64,000 nt of DNA, taken from assembly GCF_000154445.1 (NCBI RefSeq), contig NZ_DS499564.1, one strand, 5' to 3'. This DNA comes from Intestinibacter bartlettii (lineage in GTDB: Bacteria > Bacillota > Clostridia > Peptostreptococcales > Peptostreptococcaceae). Shown here piece after piece: positions 9,241-18,797 of the stretch. Within the stretch, counting starts at the first letter, position 1; every line of letters begins with the position of its first letter. The notes below the pieces were generated by a model. That model did not search any database. It had not been told where the DNA came from and saw only the letters and a program-made list of their open reading frames with translations. Both the position numbers and the translations under genes were made by a program.

Positions 9241-10035
9241 TTATTTATTTCTTTTATTTTCTGCTTCAATTTCTAGTAATCTATTTTTTATAGCTCTTAT
9301 TTCATTTCTAGTTTCTTCACTAACATCATATGGAGATTGATTGGCTCTATCTGAATCTATTACACTTTGATTGTAATGCACAAATCCTAAAGCTTCTCCA
9401 TCTTCTAGATTACTTTTTATGAATTCGATATCTTCGTCATCTCTCATTTTGTTTCCAACAACGAAAACCCTTTGCACACCGATATCTTTACCTAGTTTTT
9501 TAACTTTTCTATAAGTTTGAAGGCTTCTTTCACCTGGTTCAACAACCACTATGAAAGCATCTACACCTTGTGCAGTACCTCTACCTAAATGTTCGATACC
9601 AGCTTCCATGTCCATAACAACAACATCTTTACTTTGTAAAATTAAATGAGAACATAATCTTTTCAATAGTACATGTTCAGGACATACACATCCAGAACCA
9701 CCTGTGTCAACTGTTCCTAAAGTTAATAATCCTACACCATTATGTGTTTTACAATATTTTTCTGGAATATCATCTACTTTTGGATTCAGTTTAAACATTT
9801 TATTGAATGTGCCTTCGCTTGTTGCTGTTCTATCAGAAACTAATTTTTTCATTTCAGAAATTGGTACTATTGAATCATATACTTCTTTTGGAAAACCTAG
9901 CGCTAAAGCTAAGTTTGCATCTGGATCGGCATCTACAGCAACAACTCTATAACCTTCATCAGCAAACATTCTTGATAACATTGAGGCAAAAGTTGTTTTG
10001 CCTACTCCACCTTTTCCTGTTATTGCTACTTTCAT
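9241..10035 (-). CDS. cooC: CO dehydrogenase maturation ATPase CooC
   Basis: The 264-residue MinD-like ATPase has the deviant Walker A GKGGVGKTT near residue 8, VDADPDANLA as the switch region and the CxC metal site at C116 and C118 (GSGCVC). CooC uses ATP to load nickel into the C-cluster of CO dehydrogenase. An upstream in-frame ATG at 10059 exists, but AAAGGTGG lies between it and the ATG at 10035, which marks 10035 as the start. It directly follows cooS in transcription order, behind a stem-loop. Confidence 0.94.
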   Translation of the reverse strand: MKVAITGKGGVGKTTFASMLSRMFADEGYRVVAVDADPDANLALALGFPKEVYDSIVPISEMKKLVSDRTATSEGTFNKMFKLNPKVDDIPEKYCKTHNGVGLLTLGTVDTGGSGCVCPEHVLLKRLCSHLILQSKDVVVMDMEAGIEHLGRGTAQGVDAFIVVVEPGERSLQTYRKVKKLGKDIGVQRVFVVGNKMRDDEDIEFIKSNLEDGEALGFVHYNQSVIDSDRANQSPYDVSEETRNEIRAIKNRLLEIEAENKRNK

Positions 10036-10107
10036 TTCTTTATTACCACCTTTTGTCATATAGTCTTGAAACTATTTATTTTTATGTCTGTCTAACGTGT
10101 ATTTTAT

Positions 10108-10137
10108 AGGTAGCCTATTATCTCTAATAGACTACCT
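10108..10137 (-). repeat. Stem-loop in the cooS-cooC spacer
   Basis: An imperfect inverted repeat (AGGTAGCCTATTA paired with TAATAGACTACCT, loop TCTC) lies 45 bases after cooS. On the minus strand it is followed by ATAAAATACACG, only a weak U-tract. It may stop part of the transcripts, keep cooS mRNA more abundant than the rest of the cluster, or protect the 3' end of cooS mRNA. Confidence 0.6.
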
Positions 10138-10182
10138 TTTTCTATTCTATAAATTTAATATTTTTCTACTTAACAATAAATC

Positions 10183-12150
10183 TTAGTATAAGCAAGCTAA
10201 TTCTCCAGATACTCTCTTATTAAGAACTTTTTCTTGATATAATTCTTCGAAGTGAGGTCTCTTAGCTTCTATACAAGCCATTATGTCTTGAGCTAATGCT
10301 TCTGCATCTTCATTAACATGGAAGCAAGCTCCAACTTTATCTTTTATGCTTCCGCATAAGATTTCAACAGCTCTTGAAGAACCTGTAACTGGAGGCATAA
10401 CACCTAAGAATGTTTCTATACCAGAACCAACTACATAAGTACCTATAGCTATAGCTTTTTCTGACATCCATTCAGGAGCACAACCTGCAACTGGTAAATC
10501 AGCTATATCCATGTCTAATGCATTAGCAACTAATGAACATATGTTTAATATACGAGAGTTATCAACACAAGATCCTAGGTGGATTACTGGTGGTATATCA
10601 ACTAATTGACAAACTGTTGCTAAACCTTTACCAGCATATTTAGCTGCATTTTCTTTTAACATTAAACCATTTTTAGCTGCTGCAGAAGCACCACATCCTG
10701 TAGTTACAACTAAGTAGTCATTTTTAATTAATTCTTTCATTATAGTTAAATGGTTGTAGTTAGATGGTGTTCTAGCATTGTTACATCCAACAACTCCTAC
10801 TACCCCTCTTATTACACCAGATGCAAGAACATCTATTAATGGTTTTAATGTGTTCATATCGTCTATTTGAGTATTAACAACATTATTTAATTGTCCAACT
10901 ATAGCTTCTTCAGCATAACCAACCATAGCTTCTGATTTTAATTCTGGAACCATAACTTTTGATGCATCTCTGTTTTTGAAGTTTAATATAGCTTCTCTAA
11001 CTATTGTTTTAGCATCTTCTAAAGCAGTTTCTTCATGGAATTCCATGTAAGTAGAACCAGTTATTTGAGCTTTTGGTGAAGTAGTTATGAATTTAGTATG
11101 ATAATGAGTAGCAACTTCTGCTAATGCAGGGAATATACATTGAACGTCAACTATCATAGCTTCTACAGCACCAGTGATTATTGCTAATTCTTGTTGATGG
11201 AAATCACCAGCTATTTTTATACCATGTCTCATTGTTAATTCGTTACCAGTACAGCATATACCTGATAATGTTATACCATCTGCTCCAACTTCTTTAGCTA
11301 AGTCTTGCATTTCTGGTAATTCAGATGCTAAAACTATCATTTCTGATAATGTTGGTTCGTGTCCGTGAAGGATTATGTTAACATTGTTTCCATCTAATAC
11401 ATTTAAGTTAGCTTCTGTATGAACTGGTTTTGGAGTTCCGAATAATATGTCAGATAACATTGTACCTATCATAGATCCTGCCCAACCATCTGCCATAGAA
11501 CATCTAAATGCCATATGTACTAAAGCATCTATATCAGCACAACATCCTATATGAGTTGAATGCATTACTGTTGCGATTTCTCTATCTATTGCTCTTGGTT
11601 CTATACCATATTCTTTCCATATATCTTGTCTTACTTTTGGAGCTCTTGCTAATAATTTAGATACACCGTGTGGTTTACCAAATTCCATTAAGCATACTTC
11701 TGATACTTCATGAGCTAATTCATATATATCTTTACCTTCTGGATCTACACCCATGAATTGAGCGAATTCTTTTAATTTTTCTGGCTCTGCAACTTGATAT
11801 GCTCCTCCTGGAGTTGTTAAACCTAATGTATGAGTTATATCTCTAGCATGGTCTGAATGGGCAGCTGTACCACCAGCACACATTCTAGCATAGTTTCTAC
11901 CTACTATTGTATGTTCATCAGCACCACAAAGTCCTCTTGGAGTTTTTGGACTGATTCTACATGGTCCCATACCACAGTTTCTACAGCAAACACCTTGTAG
12001 ACCGAATCCACATTGTACTTTATATCCTAATTTTCTTTTGTACATTGTTTCAACGCCGTCTTTTTCAGCTTTTTCTATTAAGGCTTTACTGTTAAGGTCT
12101 ATAGTCATATTTTGCATTTGTTCTAAAACATCAACTTTTTTCTTTTCCAT
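10183..12150 (-). CDS. cooS: Anaerobic Ni-Fe-S carbon monoxide dehydrogenase catalytic subunit
   Basis: This roughly 655-residue enzyme reduces CO2 to CO for acetyl-CoA synthesis. The N-terminus has C47 and C55 spaced like the D-cluster ligands and C56, C59, C64 and C75 spaced like the B-cluster ligands (motif CCRNCGMGPC). C-cluster segments are visible as STHIGCCADID, GVVGVVGCNNART, VTTGCGASAAA and HLGSCVDNSRI. Two ATGs are in frame at 12156 and 12150. The second fits the AAAGGGG site better (9 bases against 3). It is first in the visible Wood-Ljungdahl transcript. AcsB, its usual partner, would lie left of the window. Confidence 0.95.
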   Translation of the reverse strand: MEKKKVDVLEQMQNMTIDLNSKALIEKAEKDGVETMYKRKLGYKVQCGFGLQGVCCRNCGMGPCRISPKTPRGLCGADEHTIVGRNYARMCAGGTAAHSDHARDITHTLGLTTPGGAYQVAEPEKLKEFAQFMGVDPEGKDIYELAHEVSEVCLMEFGKPHGVSKLLARAPKVRQDIWKEYGIEPRAIDREIATVMHSTHIGCCADIDALVHMAFRCSMADGWAGSMIGTMLSDILFGTPKPVHTEANLNVLDGNNVNIILHGHEPTLSEMIVLASELPEMQDLAKEVGADGITLSGICCTGNELTMRHGIKIAGDFHQQELAIITGAVEAMIVDVQCIFPALAEVATHYHTKFITTSPKAQITGSTYMEFHEETALEDAKTIVREAILNFKNRDASKVMVPELKSEAMVGYAEEAIVGQLNNVVNTQIDDMNTLKPLIDVLASGVIRGVVGVVGCNNARTPSNYNHLTIMKELIKNDYLVVTTGCGASAAAKNGLMLKENAAKYAGKGLATVCQLVDIPPVIHLGSCVDNSRILNICSLVANALDMDIADLPVAGCAPEWMSEKAIAIGTYVVGSGIETFLGVMPPVTGSSRAVEILCGSIKDKVGACFHVNEDAEALAQDIMACIEAKRPHFEELYQEKVLNKRVSGELACLY

Positions 12151-12156
12151 ATTCAT

Positions 12157-12660
12157 ATTCCCCTTTAAAAAATTTAATTTTCCCCTAAAATGCTGTTATA
12201 AGAAAATGTCTTTATCTATTATTTATGTAAATATACTCTTAATTAAAAAAATATATTTTTAAACAGCAAAATATATTCTATTTAAGAATACATTCCTAAC
12301 TAAATTATATACTAAATTTTCCATTTTTGGTTAAATTTTTAATATTTTTTTAACGATTTTTGCATAACATTATAACTTTACTATTTTTGTTATTTTAATT
12401 TCTTTTTTACTACTATAATTTTATATTTTTTAATGTTGTGAATAAATATTTTTTAAATATTTATATACATTTTTTTCCATTGCACAAGTTAATTATATCT
12501 CATTTTTTTAAAGTTGTATAGGTGAATATAATATTTATGCAATCGCTATCCCATTTCCGTTTTGCATTTTTTATTTAATATCCTCTAATTCATCAAAGAT
12601 AACTATAATACAGAAATTATATTTATCAACAATTTTAAAATGAATATAATTTCCTATATG
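12157..12660 (-). promoter_or_regulatory. Long AT-rich leader and promoter region of the Wood-Ljungdahl cluster
   Basis: About 500 bases without a supported gene lie upstream of cooS. A perfect TATAAT on the minus strand is at 12304-12309, with only a weak TTAACC-like element upstream, so the promoter is tentative. At 12542-12571 a minus-strand ATG opens a 10-codon frame (MQNGNGIAIA, stop) whose two ends form an ATGCAA/TTGCAT inverted repeat; its ribosome site is poor. A small repeat (TATTCT...AGAATA) lies near 12272-12291. No known riboswitch consensus was recognised. Confidence 0.35.
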
Positions 12661-12665
12661 CCATA

Positions 12666-12716
12666 AAAAAATTCCTATAATGGCCTTATATGTATCACCA
12701 TCTATAGGAATTTTTT
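12666..12716 (-). terminator. Intrinsic terminator after the TPR gene
   Basis: A 14-base perfect inverted repeat (AAAAAATTCCTATA at 12666-12679, TATAGGAATTTTTT at 12703-12716) with T-runs on both strands. It closes the minus-strand TPR gene and separates it from the Wood-Ljungdahl promoter region. Confidence 0.8.
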
Positions 12717-12754
12717 AAATATATGCTTTATATTAAATTATTTTAGATATATGT

Positions 12755-13897
12755 TTATATATATTTAGCTAATTCTCTCTTACAAGCTACTGTAACTTCG
12801 TCTTCTGGGTTTAACTCATACGCTCTTTCAATGTAGTAATTTGCATCATCAAAGTTTCCTACATTTAAGTAAGCCATACCTAAGTTACAAAGTATTTCTG
12901 GGTCTTCTTTTAATTTAGCTGCTGCTTCTAAAAGCTCTATTGCTCTATTCATATTTAATGAAGAAGCTTCACATAAAGCTAATTCCACCAATGTATCTAC
13001 TTGTTGTGGTTTCATTCTAAGTATTTTTTCATAGTATTCTTTAGCTTTATCCATTTCGCCCATATTTTTATAAGCTAAACCTATCATGAATAATAAATTC
13101 CACCAATCTCCGTATTTCTCTTCTAATGGCAGTAATTTTTCTAATCCTTCTTCAAATTTTCCTTGGAATACTAAAGTATATCCTTCTTCATACTCAACTT
13201 TAGAGTACATTTTTCCTAAGTTATCTTGAACTTCTGCTGTAAATTCTTCATCAAGACCTAGTTTTAATGCTTCCTCCCATATTACTTTTGCTTTTATATA
13301 TTGATTTTGGTTGTAATAATGGTATCCTAAATGATAATATGCAAGTGCAAAGTTAGGGTCTAAATTAGTTACTTGTTCAAGTTTTTCCCCAGCTTCTAAT
13401 AGCATATCATTCATAGCTTTTGCATCATAATCTTTTTGATATTGAGTAGCTAATTCTTGACATACTATTGCATAGTTATATAATCCTTGAATATCATCTG
13501 GATATAATGTTATAAGAGCTTTTACATATATAAGAGCATCTGTTACTTCGCCTATTTCGAAGTATTTTCTAGACATATATCCCATATAAGATTTAGCATC
13601 GAATTTTACGTTTTTTTCTAATGCTTTTAAGAATTTTTTATATTCATCATTATATCTAAATTGTGGGTCTATACCTATTATGTATATCATTGCATCAGCT
13701 ATAGACATTGAATTTAGACCTTCTTGTGCTGTATTTTCTTTTATACCTTTTACTAATACCTCATTTTTTATAGGTACATTCAGTCCATCTTTAGGTAGTG
13801 TATAACCCTCTAATTTAAATTCTGCATCTTCTTTAACTGTTATAAATGCCAATTCTTCTGTTTTAGATAGTAAATATTTATCTATTCTAAACTTCAT
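12755..13897 (-). CDS. Tetratricopeptide-repeat protein
   Basis: The 380-residue protein is made mostly of TPR units. Clear repeats run from about residue 110 to the end, for example YMSRKYFEIGEVTDALIY, AYYHLGYHYYNQNQYIKA, MIGLAYKNMGEMDKAKEYY and NLGMAYLNVGNFDDANYY. TPRs bind protein partners; no enzyme domain, signal peptide or membrane segment is visible. The start at 13897 is chosen because GAGGAGG lies 7 bases upstream, while the earlier ATG at 13912 overlaps that site. It follows the radical SAM gene by 23 bases and probably shares its transcript. Its partner is unknown. Confidence 0.85.
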   Translation of the reverse strand: MKFRIDKYLLSKTEELAFITVKEDAEFKLEGYTLPKDGLNVPIKNEVLVKGIKENTAQEGLNSMSIADAMIYIIGIDPQFRYNDEYKKFLKALEKNVKFDAKSYMGYMSRKYFEIGEVTDALIYVKALITLYPDDIQGLYNYAIVCQELATQYQKDYDAKAMNDMLLEAGEKLEQVTNLDPNFALAYYHLGYHYYNQNQYIKAKVIWEEALKLGLDEEFTAEVQDNLGKMYSKVEYEEGYTLVFQGKFEEGLEKLLPLEEKYGDWWNLLFMIGLAYKNMGEMDKAKEYYEKILRMKPQQVDTLVELALCEASSLNMNRAIELLEAAAKLKEDPEILCNLGMAYLNVGNFDDANYYIERAYELNPEDEVTVACKRELAKYI

Positions 13898-13920
13898 AAT
13901 GCTCCTCCTCATGAATTGTA

Positions 13921-15699
13921 TTATTTCTTTTCTTTAGTAAGTTCCTTTAATTCAACTTTATATGTTCTAGATTTTTCAAATACTTTTATATCATCATATA
14001 CAAATAGTATTATGCTTTCTTGTTCTTTTATATCTGCATGAATATCTTCTTTTAATTTTAATATATCGTATTTAAATGGTTCAAAATGAACATATTTTAA
14101 GATATATTTAGTCGGTGTATCCACATGTTTAGGTAGATATTTTTCTAGATTTTCCCTATCATGTAAAAACTCATGAACTCTTGGTTTTAGATTATCAACC
14201 TCAACTTTTGCAAATATATTAGGAACACTTGATATTTTTCCTAAAGAAACATAGTCATATTTTAATATTTCCATAAATAAATCATAGTTTTCACCCATTT
14301 TTTCTTTATAGAAGTCTAGTAATATACTATACAACTGATTCTTACCTTGCGCAAGATGGAAATATCCCATTTCATCAAAATAAGTTGCAAATTCTTCAAA
14401 GAATTTGAATGCACTTTCACTATAATAGTTTTCGATTATATATTTTACTGATAATGAGAAGTTATTAGAGTTGTAATATCTTTCTAATATATCTTCTATA
14501 TCTTTTAATTTTAATATTTCATCATAACTTATAAATTTATTGCTTAGTACCTCATATGGAGCATAGTCTTTATATTCATACTCAAATTCTTCTGCTCTAG
14601 CTCTCATTCCTGTCCCTTTTATCATTTTTAGGAACCCTAATTGTAATTGTTCTATTTGTAAACCAAATACATCATTAAATGACTTTTCAAAACTGTCATA
14701 TCCTTCATAAGGTAATCCTGCAATTAAATCTAAATGTTGATGTATATTTTGATAAGACTCTATAGTCTTTACAACATAAGATAATTTTTCAAAATCATCT
14801 CTTCTTCCGACTGCATCTAATGCTTCTTGGTTTGTAGTTTGAACACCTATTTCAAATTGGAATAATCCTTCTTTACAATCTTTTAAAAATTCTAGCATAT
14901 CATCGTCTAGTAAGTGTGCTGTAACTTCAAAGTGATAAGTTGTATATCCGTTGTCATTTTCCATAAGGAATTCCATTATTTCTTTTGCAAACTTTTTATT
15001 TGCATTAAATGTTCTATCTATAAATTTAATTTGTGAAACTCTTGCATCAATTAAATTTTTAAGGTCTCTTTTTACTCTATCTATACTGAAATATCTAAGC
15101 CCTTTTATAGCAGAAGATAAACAGTATTGGCAGTTAAATGGACAACCTCTTGATGTTTCATAATATACTATTCTATTTTCATATTCTTTTACATCTAGAT
15201 TTTCATATGGACTTGGAATTAAATCTAAATCCTTTAATAATTCTCTTGTTTTATTTCTTATTATTTTTCCATCTTGTCTATAAGTAATTCCGTCTACATC
15301 TTCTATAGACATTTCGCCTCTGAAATGTTTAACAAGGTCTCTCATAACCATTTCACCTTCATCACGAAGTATATAGTCGACAAATTGGTATTTTTCCATA
15401 GATTCTTCACTATCATAAGAAACTTCCGGACCACCTAATCCTATTATAAGATTTGGTTTTACTTTTTTAAGATTTTCGCATATTTTCACTATATCATATA
15501 CATTCCAAATATATGTTGAGAAAAATACAGCGTCATAATCTTTTAAATATATATCTTTTAAAATGTAGTCTAATTGATTATTTATTGTATACTCTCTTAA
15601 ATCTACATCTATTAAATCTTTTATACTTTCTTTTATGTATCTGATTGCTAAATTTGTATGAATAAACTTAGAATTCAAAGTTGTCAGCAATATTTTCAA
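13921..15699 (-). CDS. B12-binding-domain radical SAM protein (DUF4080 type)
   Basis: About 592 residues. The N-terminal 140 residues fit a cobalamin-binding Rossmann domain (KILLTTLNSKFIHTNLA, VFFSTYIWNVYDI, IIGLGGPEVS). The radical SAM core follows with the cluster motif CPFNCQYC in ETSRGCPFNCQYCLS near residue 190. The C-terminal third matches the DUF4080 type in layout. Substrate is unknown. The best start is TTG at 15699, because AAAGAGGTGA lies 5 bases upstream; the GTG at 15708 overlaps that site. It pairs with the TPR gene downstream. Confidence 0.85.
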   Translation of the reverse strand: MKILLTTLNSKFIHTNLAIRYIKESIKDLIDVDLREYTINNQLDYILKDIYLKDYDAVFFSTYIWNVYDIVKICENLKKVKPNLIIGLGGPEVSYDSEESMEKYQFVDYILRDEGEMVMRDLVKHFRGEMSIEDVDGITYRQDGKIIRNKTRELLKDLDLIPSPYENLDVKEYENRIVYYETSRGCPFNCQYCLSSAIKGLRYFSIDRVKRDLKNLIDARVSQIKFIDRTFNANKKFAKEIMEFLMENDNGYTTYHFEVTAHLLDDDMLEFLKDCKEGLFQFEIGVQTTNQEALDAVGRRDDFEKLSYVVKTIESYQNIHQHLDLIAGLPYEGYDSFEKSFNDVFGLQIEQLQLGFLKMIKGTGMRARAEEFEYEYKDYAPYEVLSNKFISYDEILKLKDIEDILERYYNSNNFSLSVKYIIENYYSESAFKFFEEFATYFDEMGYFHLAQGKNQLYSILLDFYKEKMGENYDLFMEILKYDYVSLGKISSVPNIFAKVEVDNLKPRVHEFLHDRENLEKYLPKHVDTPTKYILKYVHFEPFKYDILKLKEDIHADIKEQESIILFVYDDIKVFEKSRTYKVELKELTKEKK

Positions 15700-15802
15700 A
15701 TTTTTCACCTCTTTTTTTGATTTCTACACGTTTTCCCCTATTTTTAAATCGAATAATGTTGTAATATAATATTATATAATTACTTTAGAAAGGAAGTTTG
15801 CT

Positions 15803-16003
15803 ATGGAATTAATCGATCAAGTTACTATTAATGATTTATCAAAAAGAGACTTATTATTAATCATAAAATCACTAGAGTTTACTGGTAAAAAAACTAAAAA
15901 CAAAGACTTCATCGAACTGAGAAACAGTATAGTAAAAGAACTTTGTTTTTTAACAGAAACTAGCGAAGATCAATTTCTTACTTATTTAGATGAAAATTGT
16001 TAA
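15803..16003 (+). CDS. Small hypothetical protein (66 residues)
   Basis: I do not recognise this protein. It is charged and predicted helical (LSKRDLLLIIKSLEF, ELRNSIVKELCFLTE) and ends in a cysteine. There is no signal peptide or membrane segment. Support for a real gene is a good AAAGGAAG site 7 bases before the ATG and a TATAAT at 15775-15780 upstream. It is divergent from the radical SAM gene, and its stop overlaps the stop of the convergent 307-residue gene by 4 bases. Confidence 0.65.
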   Translation: MELIDQVTINDLSKRDLLLIIKSLEFTGKKTKNKDFIELRNSIVKELCFLTETSEDQFLTYLDENC

Positions 16004-16923
16004 ACTCGTTTAAAACTAAATGTATATTGTCCAGATTTTGATTTAATAGAAATTCTCAATACATTATCGCAAAAATCTTTAGATATAACCTGTATTTTAT
16101 TTAAAATAGGATCTACTATAGTATCTCCTTTATTTAAATTAATCAAACTTCTTGGATCTGAACTTGTATTATATGAAGACTTATTTATTGAGTATTTTCT
16201 CAGTTTCGTAATATACATAGCCATTGAGGATATAAAATCTATATTGTCTATATTTAAATTAGCATCTGCTGATAAAATAGATAGTATAGATTTTTTTATA
16301 CTTAAAAGCCCATCATTTATAACTTCTCTGTCTTCCATATAAATATCATAAATTACATTTAATAAATTTGTTATTATTTCATTTTCCTCATAGTCACATA
16401 TTTTTAAATCTATATAATTATCTATAACTTGTATAGCTTTTATTCTAGCCATTTGGAATTTTATCATGCTAGTTTTATCTAACTCTATTTGTAATCCAAT
16501 TACCTTCTCTTTAATCGATTGAAGAATTTCCTCATACTCCATATCTTTATTATCTATCAAATTATGAATTAGACTATTGTATAATACAGAAGCCAAAATA
16601 TAGTCGAATAGATATTGCTCTTTTTTTAAGTATCTCACATATTTTTGAATTAATGCTAATACCTCTTCTTCACTTTTTTGTATATTTGTATTTGATAAAA
16701 TTAAGGGCAATAGTACATTTAAGACATCACTGTACTGCGGCTTACTTTCATAAAAATTAAAGTAAATTAGTTCATCTTTAAGCCTATTATTATCAACATA
16801 TACATTTCTCTGTAACTTATTATCTATAAGACATTTTGTTCCTATTATCATCAGATGTTTCAAGCTACTATCTTCTATATCAAATGACGATATATAACAG
16901 TTTTTTATTAAATCATCTCTCAT
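16000..16923 (-). CDS. Hypothetical protein, 307 residues
   Basis: I do not recognise this protein. Residues 1-240 look mostly alpha-helical with many Leu/Ile and charged residues (VLNVLLPLILSNTNIQKSEE, VLALIQKYVRYLKKEQYLFDY). The last 60 residues look like beta strands (VDPILNKIQVIS, VLRISIKSKSGQYTFSFKRV). No signal peptide, membrane span or catalytic motif is visible. A GGGCGG site lies about 7 bases before the ATG. It follows the argS terminator, so it is probably transcribed on its own, and it is convergent with the 66-residue gene. Confidence 0.75.
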   Translation of the reverse strand: MRDDLIKNCYISSFDIEDSSLKHLMIIGTKCLIDNKLQRNVYVDNNRLKDELIYFNFYESKPQYSDVLNVLLPLILSNTNIQKSEEEVLALIQKYVRYLKKEQYLFDYILASVLYNSLIHNLIDNKDMEYEEILQSIKEKVIGLQIELDKTSMIKFQMARIKAIQVIDNYIDLKICDYEENEIITNLLNVIYDIYMEDREVINDGLLSIKKSILSILSADANLNIDNIDFISSMAMYITKLRKYSINKSSYNTSSDPRSLINLNKGDTIVDPILNKIQVISKDFCDNVLRISIKSKSGQYTFSFKRV

Positions 16924-16966
16924 ATAATAACCGCCCGTCAGAGCTTCCCACCTTCCTATATGCTAT

Positions 16967-17023
16967 AAAAAGGAGCTCCCGTACTATTTTTATTCCTCAG
17001 TAATAGTACAACAGCCCCTTTTA
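16967..17023 (-). terminator. Terminator after argS
   Basis: Nested inverted repeat: outer AAAAGGAGCT/AGCCCCTTTT with one wobble pair, inner GTACTATT/AATAGTAC perfect. On the minus strand it ends in CCTTTTT. It lies 30 bases past the argS stop and just before the 307-residue gene. Confidence 0.8.
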
Positions 17024-17052
17024 AATTTTATTTATTACAAATTAATAATTAA

Positions 17053-18753
17053 TTACATTCTTTCTGGTGCATGCATTCCTAATAATGCTAAAGCATTTTC
17101 TATAGTTTGTCTAGTTGCAGCAACTAGTGCAAGTCTAGCTTTTCTAACCTCAACATCATCTACTAATATTGGATTGTCATGGTAGAATTTGTTGAATGCT
17201 TGAGCTAAATCTAAAACAAATCTAGTTATTATGTGTGGCTCATTTTTTCTCATTGCTGCAAGTATTGCTTTATTGAATGAACCGATTACTTTTAATACTT
17301 CAGCTCCGTCACCTTCAGATAATAAATCATAGTTTATATCTGCAGTAACTTCTTCCTCTGCTTTTCTTAAAACTGCACAACATCTAGCATGTGTATATTG
17401 AACATATGGTCCAGTTTCTCCTTCAAAACTTAAAGTTCTTGACCAAGAGAATGTATAATCTTTTATTCTACTGTTAGATAATTCTTGGAATACTACTGCT
17501 CCAACACCAACTTGTTTAGCTATTTGTTCTACATTTTTAGCATTTGGATTTTTAGATAGTACTATTTCTTTTGTTTTTTCTACAGCTTGTTTTAAAACAT
17601 CTTCTAAGAATACAACTCTACCTTTTCTTGTAGACATTGTTCCTTCTTCTAATGCAACCATACCGAATGGAACGTGGATTAAATCTTTTGACCATTCATA
17701 TCCCATAAGTTCTAATACTTTAAATAATTGTTGGAAATGTAGAGATTGTTGAGAACCAACAACATATATACATTTATCAAAATCATAAGTATTTTTTCTG
17801 TATATAGCCGCAGCTAAATCTCTAGTCATATATAAAGTTGAACCATCATTTTTAGTTATTAAAGCTGGTGGCATGTTGTATTGTTCTAAATCAACAACAT
17901 TTGTACCTTGAGATTGTACTAATAATCCCTTTTCTTTTAATTGATCTATTACTACACCCATTTTATCTGAATAGAATGATTCACCTGCATATGAATCAAA
18001 TTCGATATCTAGTAAGTCATAAACTCTAGCGAATTCTTTTAAACTTTCATCTCTAAACCATTGCCATAAAGCTTTTGCTTCTTCGTCTCCGTTTTCTAAT
18101 TTAGTGAACCAAGCTCTAGCTTCATCTTCCATTTCTGGTTTTTGTTCAGCTTCTTCATGGAATTTTACATATAATTTTAATAGCTCTGGTATTGGGTTAG
18201 CTTCAACAGCTTCTTTACTTCCCCAAAGTTTGAAAGCAACTATTAATTTACCAAATTGAGTCCCATAGTCTCCTAAGTGATTTACTCTAACTACGTTGTA
18301 ACCTTGTGAATCATATATTTTATATAATGCATTACCTATAACAGTCGTTCTTATATGTCCTATATGGAATGGTTTTGCTATGTTAGGAGATGAAAAGTCT
18401 ATTACTACAGCTTTATCTTGTCCTAAGTCAGTATGTCCATATTTTTCTTTTTTAGTTAAAACATCGTTTATTACTGTTTCCGCTAATTGAGATTTATTTA
18501 CAAAAAAGTTTACATATCCTCCAAGTGGCATAACTTTTGATATTGCACCTTTAGCTTCTATATTTTCTGCTAAGTCAGCAGCTATCATATTTGGTGCTTT
18601 TCTAAATACTTTTGCTAATTTAAAGCATGGAAATGCAAAGTCCCCCATCTCTTTATTTGGTGGCACTTCTATCAATGCTACTATTTCTTCTAATGTTAAA
18701 TCTTCTATCTTTTCTTTAAGACAGTTAGCAATTGCTATTTTAAAATCTTGCAT
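17053..18753 (-). CDS. argS: Arginyl-tRNA synthetase
   Basis: This 566-residue class I aminoacyl-tRNA synthetase attaches arginine to tRNA-Arg. The HIGH motif is in AKPFHIGHIRTT near residue 130, the KMSKS-equivalent is MSTRKGR and the C-terminal DALR anticodon-binding domain ends in ALALLGMHAPERM. Length is normal for Firmicutes. An AGGAGAGGAGA site precedes the ATG at 18753. No T-box is visible in the 106-base upstream gap, unlike pheS and thrS here. Confidence 0.97.
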   Translation of the reverse strand: MQDFKIAIANCLKEKIEDLTLEEIVALIEVPPNKEMGDFAFPCFKLAKVFRKAPNMIAADLAENIEAKGAISKVMPLGGYVNFFVNKSQLAETVINDVLTKKEKYGHTDLGQDKAVVIDFSSPNIAKPFHIGHIRTTVIGNALYKIYDSQGYNVVRVNHLGDYGTQFGKLIVAFKLWGSKEAVEANPIPELLKLYVKFHEEAEQKPEMEDEARAWFTKLENGDEEAKALWQWFRDESLKEFARVYDLLDIEFDSYAGESFYSDKMGVVIDQLKEKGLLVQSQGTNVVDLEQYNMPPALITKNDGSTLYMTRDLAAAIYRKNTYDFDKCIYVVGSQQSLHFQQLFKVLELMGYEWSKDLIHVPFGMVALEEGTMSTRKGRVVFLEDVLKQAVEKTKEIVLSKNPNAKNVEQIAKQVGVGAVVFQELSNSRIKDYTFSWSRTLSFEGETGPYVQYTHARCCAVLRKAEEEVTADINYDLLSEGDGAEVLKVIGSFNKAILAAMRKNEPHIITRFVLDLAQAFNKFYHDNPILVDDVEVRKARLALVAATRQTIENALALLGMHAPERM

Positions 18754-18797
18754 TATGTTCTCCTCTCCTATTGTAATACGTTCATATTTATTACTCT

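Noticed and set aside
12540..12575. GEMM (c-di-GMP) or THF riboswitch before cooS
   Set aside because: Short stretches look similar by eye, but the conserved paired and loop positions are absent.
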